Source of the DNA: TMP-86 sp031394735
Lineage (GTDB): Bacteria; Pseudomonadota; Gammaproteobacteria; Steroidobacterales; Steroidobacteraceae
Reading direction: 5' to 3'
Assembly: GCA_031394735.1 (NCBI GenBank)
Contig: JANMXI010000346.1
Coordinates: 1-28,459 of the forward strand
Length of the DNA: 28,459 nt
Shown here: positions 1 through 8,056 of the stretch, piece by piece
Layout of the letters: every line of letters starts with the position of its first letter
Numbering within the stretch: position 1 is the stretch's first letter
Program-made: the position numbers and the translations under genes
The notes under the pieces: generated by a model
The model's input: only the letters and a program-made list of their open reading frames with translations
Database searches by the model: none
What the model was told of the DNA's origin: nothing

Positions 1-129
1 CCGCCCCGCATACACCGGCAGCACTTCATAGACCGCATCGGCGAACAGGAAGGCGCGGTCCAGCGGCGAGACCCGCGCCTGTGCCAGCGGCTGAAACTCC
101 CCGTTCAGATAGCACACCGGCAAGGGCAT
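1..129 (-). CDS. dat: D-amino-acid aminotransferase (class IV), N-terminal part only
   Basis: The 43 visible residues begin MPLPVCYLNGEF and contain the segment SPLDRAFLFADAVYEVLPVY, which is the N-terminal signature of fold-type IV PLP aminotransferases such as D-alanine transaminase and the branched-chain enzyme. The family transfers amino groups between D-amino acids and 2-oxo acids, using a lysine that lies beyond the window edge. The ATG follows a GAGG ribosome site within 19 bases of the dacC stop, so it is probably the last visible gene of the cell-wall operon. That neighbourhood favours a D-amino-acid enzyme over IlvE. The gene runs off the left edge, so completeness and the catalytic lysine cannot be checked. 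Confidence 0.8.
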   Translation of the reverse strand, partial: MPLPVCYLNGEFQPLAQARVSPLDRAFLFADAVYEVLPVYAGR

Positions 130-148
130 GGCGTGAGCCTCTAAAGGT

Positions 149-1282
149 TTACGCGAACCAAAGCTTGATGGAGTCGACCATGCGACGCCACCATCCGCCC
201 AACTCCACGGCCTTGAGCGGATGCAGCGGTTCGGTGACCAGCGCCTGGCCATTCGCACCCAGGACCTTGAACTGGCCTACCACCGAGTCGGTGCGCAGCG
301 GCGCCATCAATTGCGGTTGCATCAGCACCACGGTCTTGATGCCGGCGACATCGCCGCGCGGAACCGTGACGTACAGGTCGTGAGCGATGCCCAGATCCAC
401 CGGCGAGGTGGTGGCCTTCCAGACAGTGCTCGCGCCGAGCTTCACGCCGCCCTTGGCGATGAGCTTCGTGTCGTAGAACGTGAAGCCGTAGTTCAACAGC
501 GCCGCGCTCGCATCCTCGCGCGCCTTCATGCTGGCCGAGCCGAGTACGACGGAGACCAGTCGCATGCCTTCCCGCATCGCGGAGGTCACGAGGCAATAGC
601 CGGCGGACTCGGTATGGCCGGTCTTCATGCCATCGACGCTCGGGTCGCGAGTCAGCAGGCCGTTGCGGTTCTGCTGCTTGATGCCGTGGTATTCGAATTC
701 GCGCACCGAGTACCAGCGGTAATATTGCGGGTACTCGCGGATGATGGCGTTGGCGAGCAGCGCCATGTCGCGCGCCGTGGAGTAGTGCTGCGGCGACGGC
801 AGCCCGGAGCTGTTGTCGAAATGCGTGCCGACCATCTTCAGGCGCTGCGCATTGGAGTTCATCATCTGCACGAAGGTTTCTTCGGTGCCGGCGATGCGTT
901 CGGCCAGGGCGATGGTGGCATCGTTACCCGATTGCACGATCATGCCCATGATCAGAATGTTCACCGGCACCGGCTTGCCCAGTTCGATGAAGGTGCGCGA
1001 GCCTTCCGAGCGCCACGCATGTTCGCTGACCGTCACCTGTTCTTCGAGTTTGAGTTTGCCGGCGGCCAATTCCTGAAACACGATGTAGGCCGTCATCAGC
1101 TTGGTGAGGCTGGCAGGCTCGACGCGCGCCACGGCTTCCTTGGAGGCGATGATCTTGTCGGTGCGCGAATCCACCACGATGTAGGCGCGCGCATCCACGG
1201 CGGGCGGCGTCGGAATGGCGGTTTGCGCCAGCGCCAGGTGCGAGAAGAACAGTGAGGCAATAGCGGTCGGCAATCGATTCAT
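149..1282 (-). CDS. dacC: D-alanyl-D-alanine carboxypeptidase (PBP5/6 type)
   Basis: A 377-residue penicillin-binding protein that removes the terminal D-Ala from peptidoglycan pentapeptides in the periplasm. All three active-site motifs are visible: SLTK with the nucleophilic Ser58, SGN at 118-120 and KTG at 220-222. A signal peptide covers about residues 1-20. The C-terminus (GWWRRMVDSIKLWF) looks like the amphipathic helix that anchors PBP5/6 proteins to the inner membrane. The open frame extends 35 codons upstream to 1387, but ATG 1282 is chosen because AGGATCAGGA lies just before it and the signal peptide starts there. It lies 101 bases downstream of rlpA, so it may have its own promoter as well as operon readthrough. 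Whether it is dacA or dacC in strict orthology cannot be told from sequence alone. Confidence 0.93.
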   Translation of the reverse strand: MNRLPTAIASLFFSHLALAQTAIPTPPAVDARAYIVVDSRTDKIIASKEAVARVEPASLTKLMTAYIVFQELAAGKLKLEEQVTVSEHAWRSEGSRTFIELGKPVPVNILIMGMIVQSGNDATIALAERIAGTEETFVQMMNSNAQRLKMVGTHFDNSSGLPSPQHYSTARDMALLANAIIREYPQYYRWYSVREFEYHGIKQQNRNGLLTRDPSVDGMKTGHTESAGYCLVTSAMREGMRLVSVVLGSASMKAREDASAALLNYGFTFYDTKLIAKGGVKLGASTVWKATTSPVDLGIAHDLYVTVPRGDVAGIKTVVLMQPQLMAPLRTDSVVGQFKVLGANGQALVTEPLHPLKAVELGGWWRRMVDSIKLWFA

Positions 1283-1383
1283 GAGCGTCCTGATCCTGCA
1301 AAAAAAGGCGGTGATGTAAGCGCGCAGTGTACCGTAAGCTGAACTGCTGCCTGCGTATGCTGTCCGGTCAGCGCGTGTTCGCG

Positions 1384-2415
1384 TCAATCCAGCGCAAGAT
1401 GCGCATCGCTCACCCCGGCGCTTTCCAAGGCTTTGACGGTGCGGTCAAACGCCGGCACATCCGCGACGGGGCCGATGCGCACCCGGTAGAACGTTCGTCC
1501 GCCGCTCTGCGATTCGCGCACGAACACCGTTCCATACGAGCCAAGACGCAGCCGGGATGCGAGTCGCTCGGCATTGGTCCGGTCGGCAAACGCGCCGGCC
1601 TGCACGAACAGTCCGCTGCGAGAAGCAGGTGCGGCCGTCGGTACGGCCGCAGGTACGACGGTCGGTGTGGCCGCGGGCGTGCCGGAGGCGGCGGTGGGTG
1701 CGGGTGGCGCGGTGTCCGGCGTCGAGGGGGACGTGGCCGGCGCTGGTACAGGCGAGGTCGGCGTGGCTGAGGTTGTCGCCGGCGGTGCGGTGAGCAGCGC
1801 CGAGGTGAGGGGGGTGACCGCCGCAATCGGATTCGCCGTCGGATCGATGGCGCGGACTTCCACGAACGCCGTACCCTTGCGCAGCATGTCGAGTTTGGCA
1901 GCCGCGGTATACGACAGATCGATGATGCGATTGCCGACGAAAGGTCCGCGGTCGTTGACGCGCACCACGATGCTGCGGTTGTTCTGCAGATTGGTGACGC
2001 GGACATAGGTCGGCAGCGACAGCGTCTTGTGTGCCGCCGTCATGCCGTACATATCGTAAGGCTCGCCCACTGAGGTGCGCTCGGCATGAAAGCCCGGGCC
2101 ATACCAGGAGGCCACGCCGCGCTCGATGTACCCCAGGCTCGAGGCCATCACGTAGTAGCGTTTGCCGAACACCTGATAGAACGGCGGATTGCCGCTGCGT
2201 GCACGCGGCTCGAATTTCGGGATCGCATCGGGAACCGAGAAGGGGTCGCCGGGCGGAGGCGGCACACCGGCCACTGGCGCCGGCGGCTTAGAAGGAACAG
2301 CGGCGGGCGGTGTCGCCGGCTTGGTCGGTGCGTCGTGTCGGCCGGTGATGCTGCAGGCGTTCAAGCACAGCACCGCGGCGATCAAACCGGCGCGGGTCAA
2401 GGGTGGGCGGCTCAT
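1384..2415 (-). CDS. rlpA: Septal ring lytic transglycosylase RlpA, lipoprotein with SPOR domain
   Basis: A 343-residue predicted lipoprotein. A hydrophobic leader ends in the lipobox LNAC with Cys21. A double-psi beta-barrel domain covers about 97-190, with GVASWYGPGFHAERTSVGE and the VNDRGPF segment conserved in RlpA. A Pro/Ala/Thr-rich linker covers about 195-265, and a C-terminal SPOR domain starts near 267 (GLFVQAGAFADRTNAERLA). RlpA proteins of this type cleave glycan strands lacking stem peptides, and SPOR domains bind such strands at the septum. The start codon overlaps the mltB stop by four bases (ATGA), so the two are translationally linked. The linker has strong GC skew and low complexity, which creates several false open frames on the other strand. 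Confidence 0.93.
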   Translation of the reverse strand: MSRPPLTRAGLIAAVLCLNACSITGRHDAPTKPATPPAAVPSKPPAPVAGVPPPPGDPFSVPDAIPKFEPRARSGNPPFYQVFGKRYYVMASSLGYIERGVASWYGPGFHAERTSVGEPYDMYGMTAAHKTLSLPTYVRVTNLQNNRSIVVRVNDRGPFVGNRIIDLSYTAAAKLDMLRKGTAFVEVRAIDPTANPIAAVTPLTSALLTAPPATTSATPTSPVPAPATSPSTPDTAPPAPTAASGTPAATPTVVPAAVPTAAPASRSGLFVQAGAFADRTNAERLASRLRLGSYGTVFVRESQSGGRTFYRVRIGPVADVPAFDRTVKALESAGVSDAHLALD

Positions 2416-3473
2416 GGCGGCAGTACCTCGAACACATGCGCGCCGCTGATGACATTGGGCACCGGCAATTGCTCGGTGGCCAGGTGTCGCTTCAGCGCGG
2501 CGGCCAGCTCCGTTGCTGCCATCGCGTACAGCGCGCTGCGGTTATAGCGGGTGATGACGTAAAAATTCTTGAAGCCGACACGCCAGTTCAGGCCGTCGGG
2601 TTGGTCGACTGCGATCATGAACGCCGCCGCGTCGGGTGACTGGGTCGTCTCGAACTCCGCGCCTTGCGCACGCAACGCCGCCACCGTTTCCGATAGCGTG
2701 AATTTGCGGCCATCGAATGCGGCGCTGCGCTGCAGGTCCACTGTTGCCTCCGTCATGACCGGTTCACCCCGTTGCCAGCCGTGTTCTTTGAAATAATTGC
2801 CGACGCTGCAGAACACGTCGAGCCAATTGTTCCACAAGTCGATGTGGCCGTCGCCGGTGGCGTCGACGCCGAATCGGCGATAGCTGGAAGGCATGAACTG
2901 CGGCGCACCCATGGCGCCCGCGTACGATCCGGTCGCCGTCGTCGCATCGATCTTGGCATCGCGCGTGAGCAGCAGAAACTGCTCCAGTTCACTCAAGAAG
3001 AAAGCCGAGCGCTCCGGATAGTCGAAGGCGAGGGTCGAGAGGGCATCGAGCACGCGATAGCGCCCCGTCTGTCGGCCGTACTGCGTCTCGACGCCGAGGA
3101 TGGCGACGATGTATTCGGGTTCGACGCCGGTGAGAGCGGAGGCCTTGTCCAGTTCGTCGCGATGCGCGACCCAGAAGTCGACGCCGTCGCGGATACGCTT
3201 TTCAGTGATGAAGATCTGCCGGTATTCGTACCAGAGACGGGCCTTTTCGGCGGGACGGTTCATGGCGTCGATGATGGCGCTCTGACTTTGCGCCGAGCGC
3301 ATCAGGGTGGTGAGCGCGTGCCGCTTGAAGCCATAGTCTTTGACCATGTGCGAGACGAAGTGCCGCACATCGGGGCGTTTGACGTCCATCGCCTGCGCCA
3401 CCCGGTCGCCGGGCAGACCCAGCGCGATCGCCGCGCACAGGAGGCCTGCGAATCGACTCACCCTCACATGCAT
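2412..3473 (-). CDS. mltB: Lytic murein transglycosylase B
   Basis: A 353-residue SLT2-type lytic transglycosylase that cleaves the MurNAc-GlcNAc bond and forms 1,6-anhydro ends. The catalytic glutamate is Glu129 in GVETQYGR. The family motif GAMGAPQFMPSSYRRF lies at 186-201 and is followed by DATGDGHIDLWN, resembling the EF-hand-like calcium loop of MltB. The N-terminus is a signal peptide with a likely cleavage after AQA near residue 28. The only nearby cysteine (Cys13 in GLLC) does not fit a lipobox, so the protein is probably soluble in the periplasm, unlike the E. coli lipoprotein. The ATG lies five bases after the rodA stop and the gene overlaps rlpA by four bases. Confidence 0.92.
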   Translation of the reverse strand: MHVRVSRFAGLLCAAIALGLPGDRVAQAMDVKRPDVRHFVSHMVKDYGFKRHALTTLMRSAQSQSAIIDAMNRPAEKARLWYEYRQIFITEKRIRDGVDFWVAHRDELDKASALTGVEPEYIVAILGVETQYGRQTGRYRVLDALSTLAFDYPERSAFFLSELEQFLLLTRDAKIDATTATGSYAGAMGAPQFMPSSYRRFGVDATGDGHIDLWNNWLDVFCSVGNYFKEHGWQRGEPVMTEATVDLQRSAAFDGRKFTLSETVAALRAQGAEFETTQSPDAAAFMIAVDQPDGLNWRVGFKNFYVITRYNRSALYAMAATELAAALKRHLATEQLPVPNVISGAHVFEVLPP

Positions 3474-3477
3474 GCGC

Positions 3478-4617
3478 TCACGACCCCACGAGTTTGCGAT
3501 GCGAATGCAGGGACATCAGGATGCCGAAGCCGGCCAGCAGGGTGACCATGGAGGTGCCGCCGTAGCTGATCAGGGGCAGCGGCACGCCCACCACCGGCAG
3601 GATGCCGCTGACCATGCCGGAATTGACGAACACATAGACGAAGAAGCTTAAGCTGATGGCGCCGCCGGTGAGGCGGGAAAACGTGTCTTGTCCCTGCATG
3701 GCCATGTACAACGCGCGGCCGATGATGACGCCGTAGAGGATCAGCACCAGCAACTGGCCCAGCAATCCGAACTCCTCGCCAATGACCGCAAAGATGAAAT
3801 CGGTGGAGCGCTCGGGCAGAAATTCCAGCTGCGCCTGGCTGCCGTTCATGTAGCCCTTGCCGAACACGCCGCCGGAGCCGATGGCGATCTGCGATTGAAT
3901 GATGTGATAGCCCGTGCCGAGCGGATCGTTCTCCGGATTCAGGAACGTCAGCACGCGCTGCCGTTGGTATTCGTGCATGAAATGCCAGCCCGCCCAGGCG
4001 GCTCCGGCGATGACCGGAATGGCGGCGAGGATGATCCACACCTGCAGGCCGGCCAGCAGGATGACGATCAATCCCGAGGTGGCGATCAACAACGCCGTGC
4101 CCAGATCGGGTTGCTTGACGATGAGCGCGGTGGGGATGGCGATGAGCACTCCCAGTATCGTCAGATCCTTGAACGTCGGCGGTTGCGGCCGCTCGTGCAT
4201 GTACCAGGCGCACACCATGGGCACGGCCAGCTTCATGATCTCGGAGGGCTGAAAGCGGACGAAGGCGATATCCAGCCAACGCTGCGCGCCCTTGCCGACG
4301 TGGCCGGTGAAATCCACCACGATCAGCAGGATGATCCCCAGGACGTAGGCGATGGGTGCGAACAGGCGCAGATATTGGGGCGTGGCGAAGCGCGCGATGA
4401 AGATCATCGCGGTGACTGCGACGCCGAGGTTCGCGACGTGATGTTCCATCACGTTCAGGTTCTGGCCGGAGGCGCTGTACACCACCAGAAAGCCGATCGT
4501 GATGATGGCGGCAAGCGCGCCGGTGAGCGGGCCGTCCATGCGCAATGCGCGCAGGATGCGGCCGCCGGCGGTAAGCGTGCGGCGGGCGCGGCTTTCGGAA
4601 AAATCGTCGGAGATCAT
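3478..4617 (-). CDS. rodA: Rod-shape peptidoglycan glycosyltransferase RodA (SEDS family)
   Basis: A 379-residue polytopic membrane protein with about ten hydrophobic segments between residues 30 and 370. SEDS signatures are plain: GAQRWLDIAFVRFQPSEIMK near 110-129, the extracellular loop FLPERSTDFIFAVIGEEFG with the expected catalytic Asp273, and the C-terminal PLPLISYGGTSM. RodA polymerises lipid II into glycan strands in the elongasome together with PBP2. The start ATG overlaps the mrdA stop by four bases, the usual mrdA-mrdB arrangement. The length is close to the roughly 370 residues of E. coli RodA. The DFTGHVGKGAQRW region and the gene order favour RodA over the paralogue FtsW. Confidence 0.95.
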   Translation of the reverse strand: MISDDFSESRARRTLTAGGRILRALRMDGPLTGALAAIITIGFLVVYSASGQNLNVMEHHVANLGVAVTAMIFIARFATPQYLRLFAPIAYVLGIILLIVVDFTGHVGKGAQRWLDIAFVRFQPSEIMKLAVPMVCAWYMHERPQPPTFKDLTILGVLIAIPTALIVKQPDLGTALLIATSGLIVILLAGLQVWIILAAIPVIAGAAWAGWHFMHEYQRQRVLTFLNPENDPLGTGYHIIQSQIAIGSGGVFGKGYMNGSQAQLEFLPERSTDFIFAVIGEEFGLLGQLLVLILYGVIIGRALYMAMQGQDTFSRLTGGAISLSFFVYVFVNSGMVSGILPVVGVPLPLISYGGTSMVTLLAGFGILMSLHSHRKLVGS

Positions 4618-6554
4618 GTCTTCGGACTCGGGTTGGGCGGCACCACCGGTGGTGCCGCGGAGCGTGTCGCGCCGCCGTCGCTGTCGAGGATCCAGGCGTC
4701 CATTACCCTGCGCGCGATGGGCGCGGCCACCTGCGAGCCGAAGCCGCCGTTTTCCACCAGCACGGCCACGGCGATTTCAGGCGACTCCGCCGGCGCGTAG
4801 GCGATGAACCAGGAATGATCTTTGAGTCGTTCGGAGACCTTGTCGGTCAGCCGTTCGGAGCGCGATACCGTGAATACCTGCGCGGTGCCGGTCTTGCCGG
4901 CGATCACATAGGGCGCGCCTTTGCCCGCGGTGATGGCGGCGGTGCCATAGGTGGTTGCGCCGATCATGCCTTTGAGGACCGTGGCCCAATCGGCATCGCT
5001 CACGCCCTGCACGGAAGGGTTGGCCACGACCGCAATCTTGACGAAGCGACCGGAGGGCTCGCGCACCGTCGCCACCAGTCGCGGACGGAAACTCTTGCCG
5101 CGCTCCGCGAGGACCGACACGATATGCGCGAGCTGCAGCGGCGTCACCAGCAGGTATCCCTGACCTACGCCGAAGTTGACGGTCTCGCCCGGAAACCACA
5201 CCTGATCGGCGGCGCGCTTGAAGGCTTTTTTCTTCCACTCCGGCGAGGGCAGCAGTCCCGGTTTTTCACCGCCGATGTCGATGCCGGTCAGGCTGCCATA
5301 GCCGAAGGGTGAGAGAAAATCGGCGATCCGTTGCGCACCGATGGTTACGCTAAGGCCGTAGAAATACACGTCGCAGGACTTGGCGATGGCGTGTTCCAGG
5401 TCCATGTAGCCGTGCCGGCCGGTCTTGCCTTCGCGAAATTGCAGGCGACTGCCGGGCAGGTGAAACACGCCGGCGCAGAATTCCGGTTTGGCCGGATTCA
5501 CCACATGGTAGGTGAGTCCGGCCAGCGCGATCGCCGGCTTGATGGTGGAGCCGGACGGGTACGCACCGCGCAGCGCACGGTTCAACAGCGGTTTGTCGAT
5601 GTCGTTTTGCAAAGCGCCGAATTGCGACACCGACAATCCGCGCGCGAAGCCATTCGGATCAAAGCCCGGGGTGCTGGCGAGTGCGATCACATCGCCGTTG
5701 CGCGGATCGATGGCCACCACCGCGCCGCGTTTGCCGACCAGACCTTCTTCGGCCACCTTCTGCACGCGCATGTCGATGCCGAGGATCAGATCGCTGCCCG
5801 CTACCGATGCATGCGTTTCCAGGTGCGGTGTGAAGGCGCCCTGACGCTCCACCGGTCTCCCCGCGGCGTTCACCAGCACCTGCCGGTAACCTGCCTTGCC
5901 GTGCAGATCGTGTTCGTAAGACCCTTCCACTCCCAGCTTGCCGATGAGCGTGGTGCCGGCATACTCAGCCGAGTCGATGCGGCTCAGATCCGATTCACTG
6001 ATGGCGCCCACATAGCCCACTGCGTGCACGGCGACCGGTCCGAACGGGTAGTGACGCGTCAGCCGCGTGCGGATATCCACGCCGACGAACTCATGGCGAT
6101 GCAGTGCAAAGCGCGCCATTTCCTCTTCGCTCAACTGCAGTTTTACCGGCACGCTCTCGTAGATCTTGTGCGACATGATCGTGCGCTTGATCCCGGCGAC
6201 GTCTTCTTTTTCCAGCAGCTTGATGGACACGAGCTGTGCGAGCGCTGAGTCGACGCCCGGTTCCTTGCCCACCTGCTCGCGCACCAGTTCGATCTGAAAG
6301 GCCGGCAGGTTCTCGGCCAACACCACGCCGCGCCGGTCCAGGATCAGACCGCGGCTGGGTGGGATCGGGTCGATGCGTACGCGATTGCCCTGCGACAACT
6401 CTGCGTAGTAGGTGTGGCGCAGCACCTGCAGATAAAACAAGCGTCCCGCCACCGTCATCAACAAAAAGGCGACAGCAACGCCGGCGACAATGCCACGGAT
6501 CGAGAAGATCCGTTGCTCGGCGTAGTGATCCTTGATGCGGACGCGGCGAACCAC
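4614..6554 (-). CDS. mrdA: Penicillin-binding protein 2, peptidoglycan transpeptidase
   Basis: A 646-residue class B PBP that cross-links lateral-wall peptidoglycan with RodA. A single membrane helix lies at about 20-40. The dimerisation/pedestal region with RGLILDRRG follows, and then the transpeptidase domain from about 265. Active-site motifs are STIK with Ser336, SCD at 393-395 and KTG at 554-556. The start appears to be GTG at 6554, six bases after the mreD stop; the ribosome site is weak, which suggests translational coupling. The C-terminal tail is rich in Pro, Ala and Ser. Length and motifs match intact PBP2, and neighbours mreD and rodA confirm the rod system. Confidence 0.95.
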   Translation of the reverse strand: MVRRVRIKDHYAEQRIFSIRGIVAGVAVAFLLMTVAGRLFYLQVLRHTYYAELSQGNRVRIDPIPPSRGLILDRRGVVLAENLPAFQIELVREQVGKEPGVDSALAQLVSIKLLEKEDVAGIKRTIMSHKIYESVPVKLQLSEEEMARFALHRHEFVGVDIRTRLTRHYPFGPVAVHAVGYVGAISESDLSRIDSAEYAGTTLIGKLGVEGSYEHDLHGKAGYRQVLVNAAGRPVERQGAFTPHLETHASVAGSDLILGIDMRVQKVAEEGLVGKRGAVVAIDPRNGDVIALASTPGFDPNGFARGLSVSQFGALQNDIDKPLLNRALRGAYPSGSTIKPAIALAGLTYHVVNPAKPEFCAGVFHLPGSRLQFREGKTGRHGYMDLEHAIAKSCDVYFYGLSVTIGAQRIADFLSPFGYGSLTGIDIGGEKPGLLPSPEWKKKAFKRAADQVWFPGETVNFGVGQGYLLVTPLQLAHIVSVLAERGKSFRPRLVATVREPSGRFVKIAVVANPSVQGVSDADWATVLKGMIGATTYGTAAITAGKGAPYVIAGKTGTAQVFTVSRSERLTDKVSERLKDHSWFIAYAPAESPEIAVAVLVENGGFGSQVAAPIARRVMDAWILDSDGGATRSAAPPVVPPNPSPKT

Positions 6555-6560
6555 GGGTTC

Positions 6561-7037
6561 TTATCGCTCGTGTGTGCCGCGCAATACGCCGGCCAGAATC
6601 GGCCAGAATAGCGCGCCGGTGAGCGGCGCCAACCAGCGCGCGAAGCTCGTGACCGGATTGCCCGTAGCGCCATCCACCCAGAACAGGATGAATTGGTAGC
6701 CGGCGAGGATGGCGAAAATGCTCAATGTCTGGTGCAGCAGCGGAAACACCCGCAGGCGAAGGCGCAAATTGGTGGCCCATGCGGACATCAGCACCAGCGC
6801 CAGCGCATGCTGACCGAGCACCACGCCTTGGATGACATCCAGCGCAAGCCCGGTGAAGAACGCCAGTGCCAGGCCACCGGATTGCGGTGAGACGATGGAC
6901 CAGTACAGCACCACCAGCACCAGAAAATCTGGGCGGAATGCGTCCAGCACATCCGGCAGCGGCAGGATCGTCAGACCCAGTGCGATCAGCGTGGAGATGG
7001 TGATGGGCAGCGCGCGTGATCGGTTGTCGCGCATCAT
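6561..7037 (-). CDS. mreD: Rod-shape determining protein MreD
   Basis: A 158-residue integral membrane protein with about five hydrophobic segments and the family segment RPDFLVLVVLYWSI near 35-48. MreD is an inner-membrane partner of MreC in the elongasome. The open frame continues upstream to 7193, but that extension is Ala/Arg-rich shadow of mreC. The true start is the first of two tandem ATG codons at 7037, which overlaps the mreC stop as ATGA. The predicted N-terminus MMRDNRSRAL then leads directly into the first membrane helix. The size agrees with gammaproteobacterial MreD. Confidence 0.9.
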   Translation of the reverse strand: MMRDNRSRALPITISTLIALGLTILPLPDVLDAFRPDFLVLVVLYWSIVSPQSGGLALAFFTGLALDVIQGVVLGQHALALVLMSAWATNLRLRLRVFPLLHQTLSIFAILAGYQFILFWVDGATGNPVTSFARWLAPLTGALFWPILAGVLRGTHER

Positions 7038-8014
7038 GTTCGGGTCGCTCCCGTGGTCACGACGGTTGTCAGTTGCGCAGTCTTGGGTGGCACAGGCTTG
7101 GGCGGCGGCGCGACCGCCGGCGGCTGCACCGTCGGCGATGCCGGCTTCGCATCCGGCAGCGGCGCCGTCGCGAGATCTGCATCCTTCAGCCACACGAACA
7201 ACAATTCGCGCGCGCGGTCGAGCGCGGCCGCGGGCTTGACGCTGACATCGGCGAGAGACTGTGCGGGATCGCGTTTCACTTCGGTGACCACGCCGACCGG
7301 ATAGCCGGGTGGAAAGCCGCCGCCCAAGCCGGAAGTGACGAGCAGATCGCCTTTCACGATGTCGGTGCTGGTCGACAAATACGGCAGCTTCATCACGTTG
7401 CTGTCGCCCGTGCCCACGGCAATGGTGCGCAGGCCGTTGCGATTCACCTGCACGGGGATGGCATGGGTGCTGTCGCTGACGAGGATGACTTCGCTGGTGA
7501 GCTGACCGACACGGGTCACCTGGCCGAAGACGCCGCCCGCATCCAGCACCGCCTGGCCGATGAACACGCCGTCGCGCGCGCCTTTGTCCACCAGCACGCG
7601 TTCGCGGAAGGCATCCAGATCCACCTGCACGATGCGTCCCACCACGAAGCGCGCCGCGACGCCGGCGGTGTTGTCGCGCAGCGCGCGCAGCCGGATGTTC
7701 TCCGCCTCCAGCGCTTCATAGCGCTGCAGCTTGAATTGCGCGACCCGCAGATCTTGTTCGAGCTGGGTCTTGTCGGCGCGCAGCGTATCGCGAGTGGTGA
7801 CGCTTTCGCGGAACCACGCCCAGCCCTGGAAGGGACTCGCGACGGCGACTTGAATGGGGTAGGCGACGATGGACAGGTACTGGCGGATCTTGCCGAGGTG
7901 ATCGTAGCGCTTATCGACGTAAATGAGTCCCAGCGCAATCAGGCCGTAGAGAACCGTGCGCAGCAACAGTGCCTGGACACGTCCGGAAGTGTCTGGACTA
8001 CGAAATACGGCCAC
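7034..8014 (-). CDS. mreC: Rod-shape determining protein MreC
   Basis: A 326-residue protein with one N-terminal membrane helix (about 15-33), a coiled coil from about 70 to 112 (heptad-like EQDLRVAQFKLQRYEALEAE), and the two-barrel periplasmic MreC domain containing RVLVDKGARDGVFIGQAV and GDLLVTSGLGGGFPPGYPVG. MreC scaffolds PBP2-RodA in the periplasm. The tail after about 290 is Pro/Ala-rich. The start is a GTG at 8014; no in-frame ATG exists between it and the stop codon of that frame near 8054. It lies 42 bases after mreB and overlaps mreD by four bases. Confidence 0.93.
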   Translation of the reverse strand: MAVFRSPDTSGRVQALLLRTVLYGLIALGLIYVDKRYDHLGKIRQYLSIVAYPIQVAVASPFQGWAWFRESVTTRDTLRADKTQLEQDLRVAQFKLQRYEALEAENIRLRALRDNTAGVAARFVVGRIVQVDLDAFRERVLVDKGARDGVFIGQAVLDAGGVFGQVTRVGQLTSEVILVSDSTHAIPVQVNRNGLRTIAVGTGDSNVMKLPYLSTSTDIVKGDLLVTSGLGGGFPPGYPVGVVTEVKRDPAQSLADVSVKPAAALDRARELLFVWLKDADLATAPLPDAKPASPTVQPPAVAPPPKPVPPKTAQLTTVVTTGATRT

Positions 8015-8056
8015 GTCTGCCCGCTGCCGTGGTGGTGCCCGGACAGGCTCCTGTCA

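Noticed and set aside
221..1255. A 344-codon plus-strand frame opposite dacC
   Set aside because: It is antisense to a gene with all active-site motifs. The composition is His/Arg/Gly-rich and there is no motif or ribosome site.
1620..1800. Repetitive-looking G/C-rich stretch that might be a tandem repeat
   Set aside because: It encodes the Pro/Ala/Thr linker of RlpA. The repetition is low-complexity coding sequence without a fixed unit length.
3688..4800. A 370-codon plus-strand frame opposite rodA and the end of mrdA
   Set aside because: The predicted protein is full of Asp, Gln and His with no membrane segment or domain; it mirrors the codons of rodA.
6555..7193. Longer start for mreD at 7193
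   Set aside because: The extra 52 residues are Ala/Gly/Arg-rich and overlap the mreC tail. The ATGA overlap at 7034-7037 gives a normal MreD.
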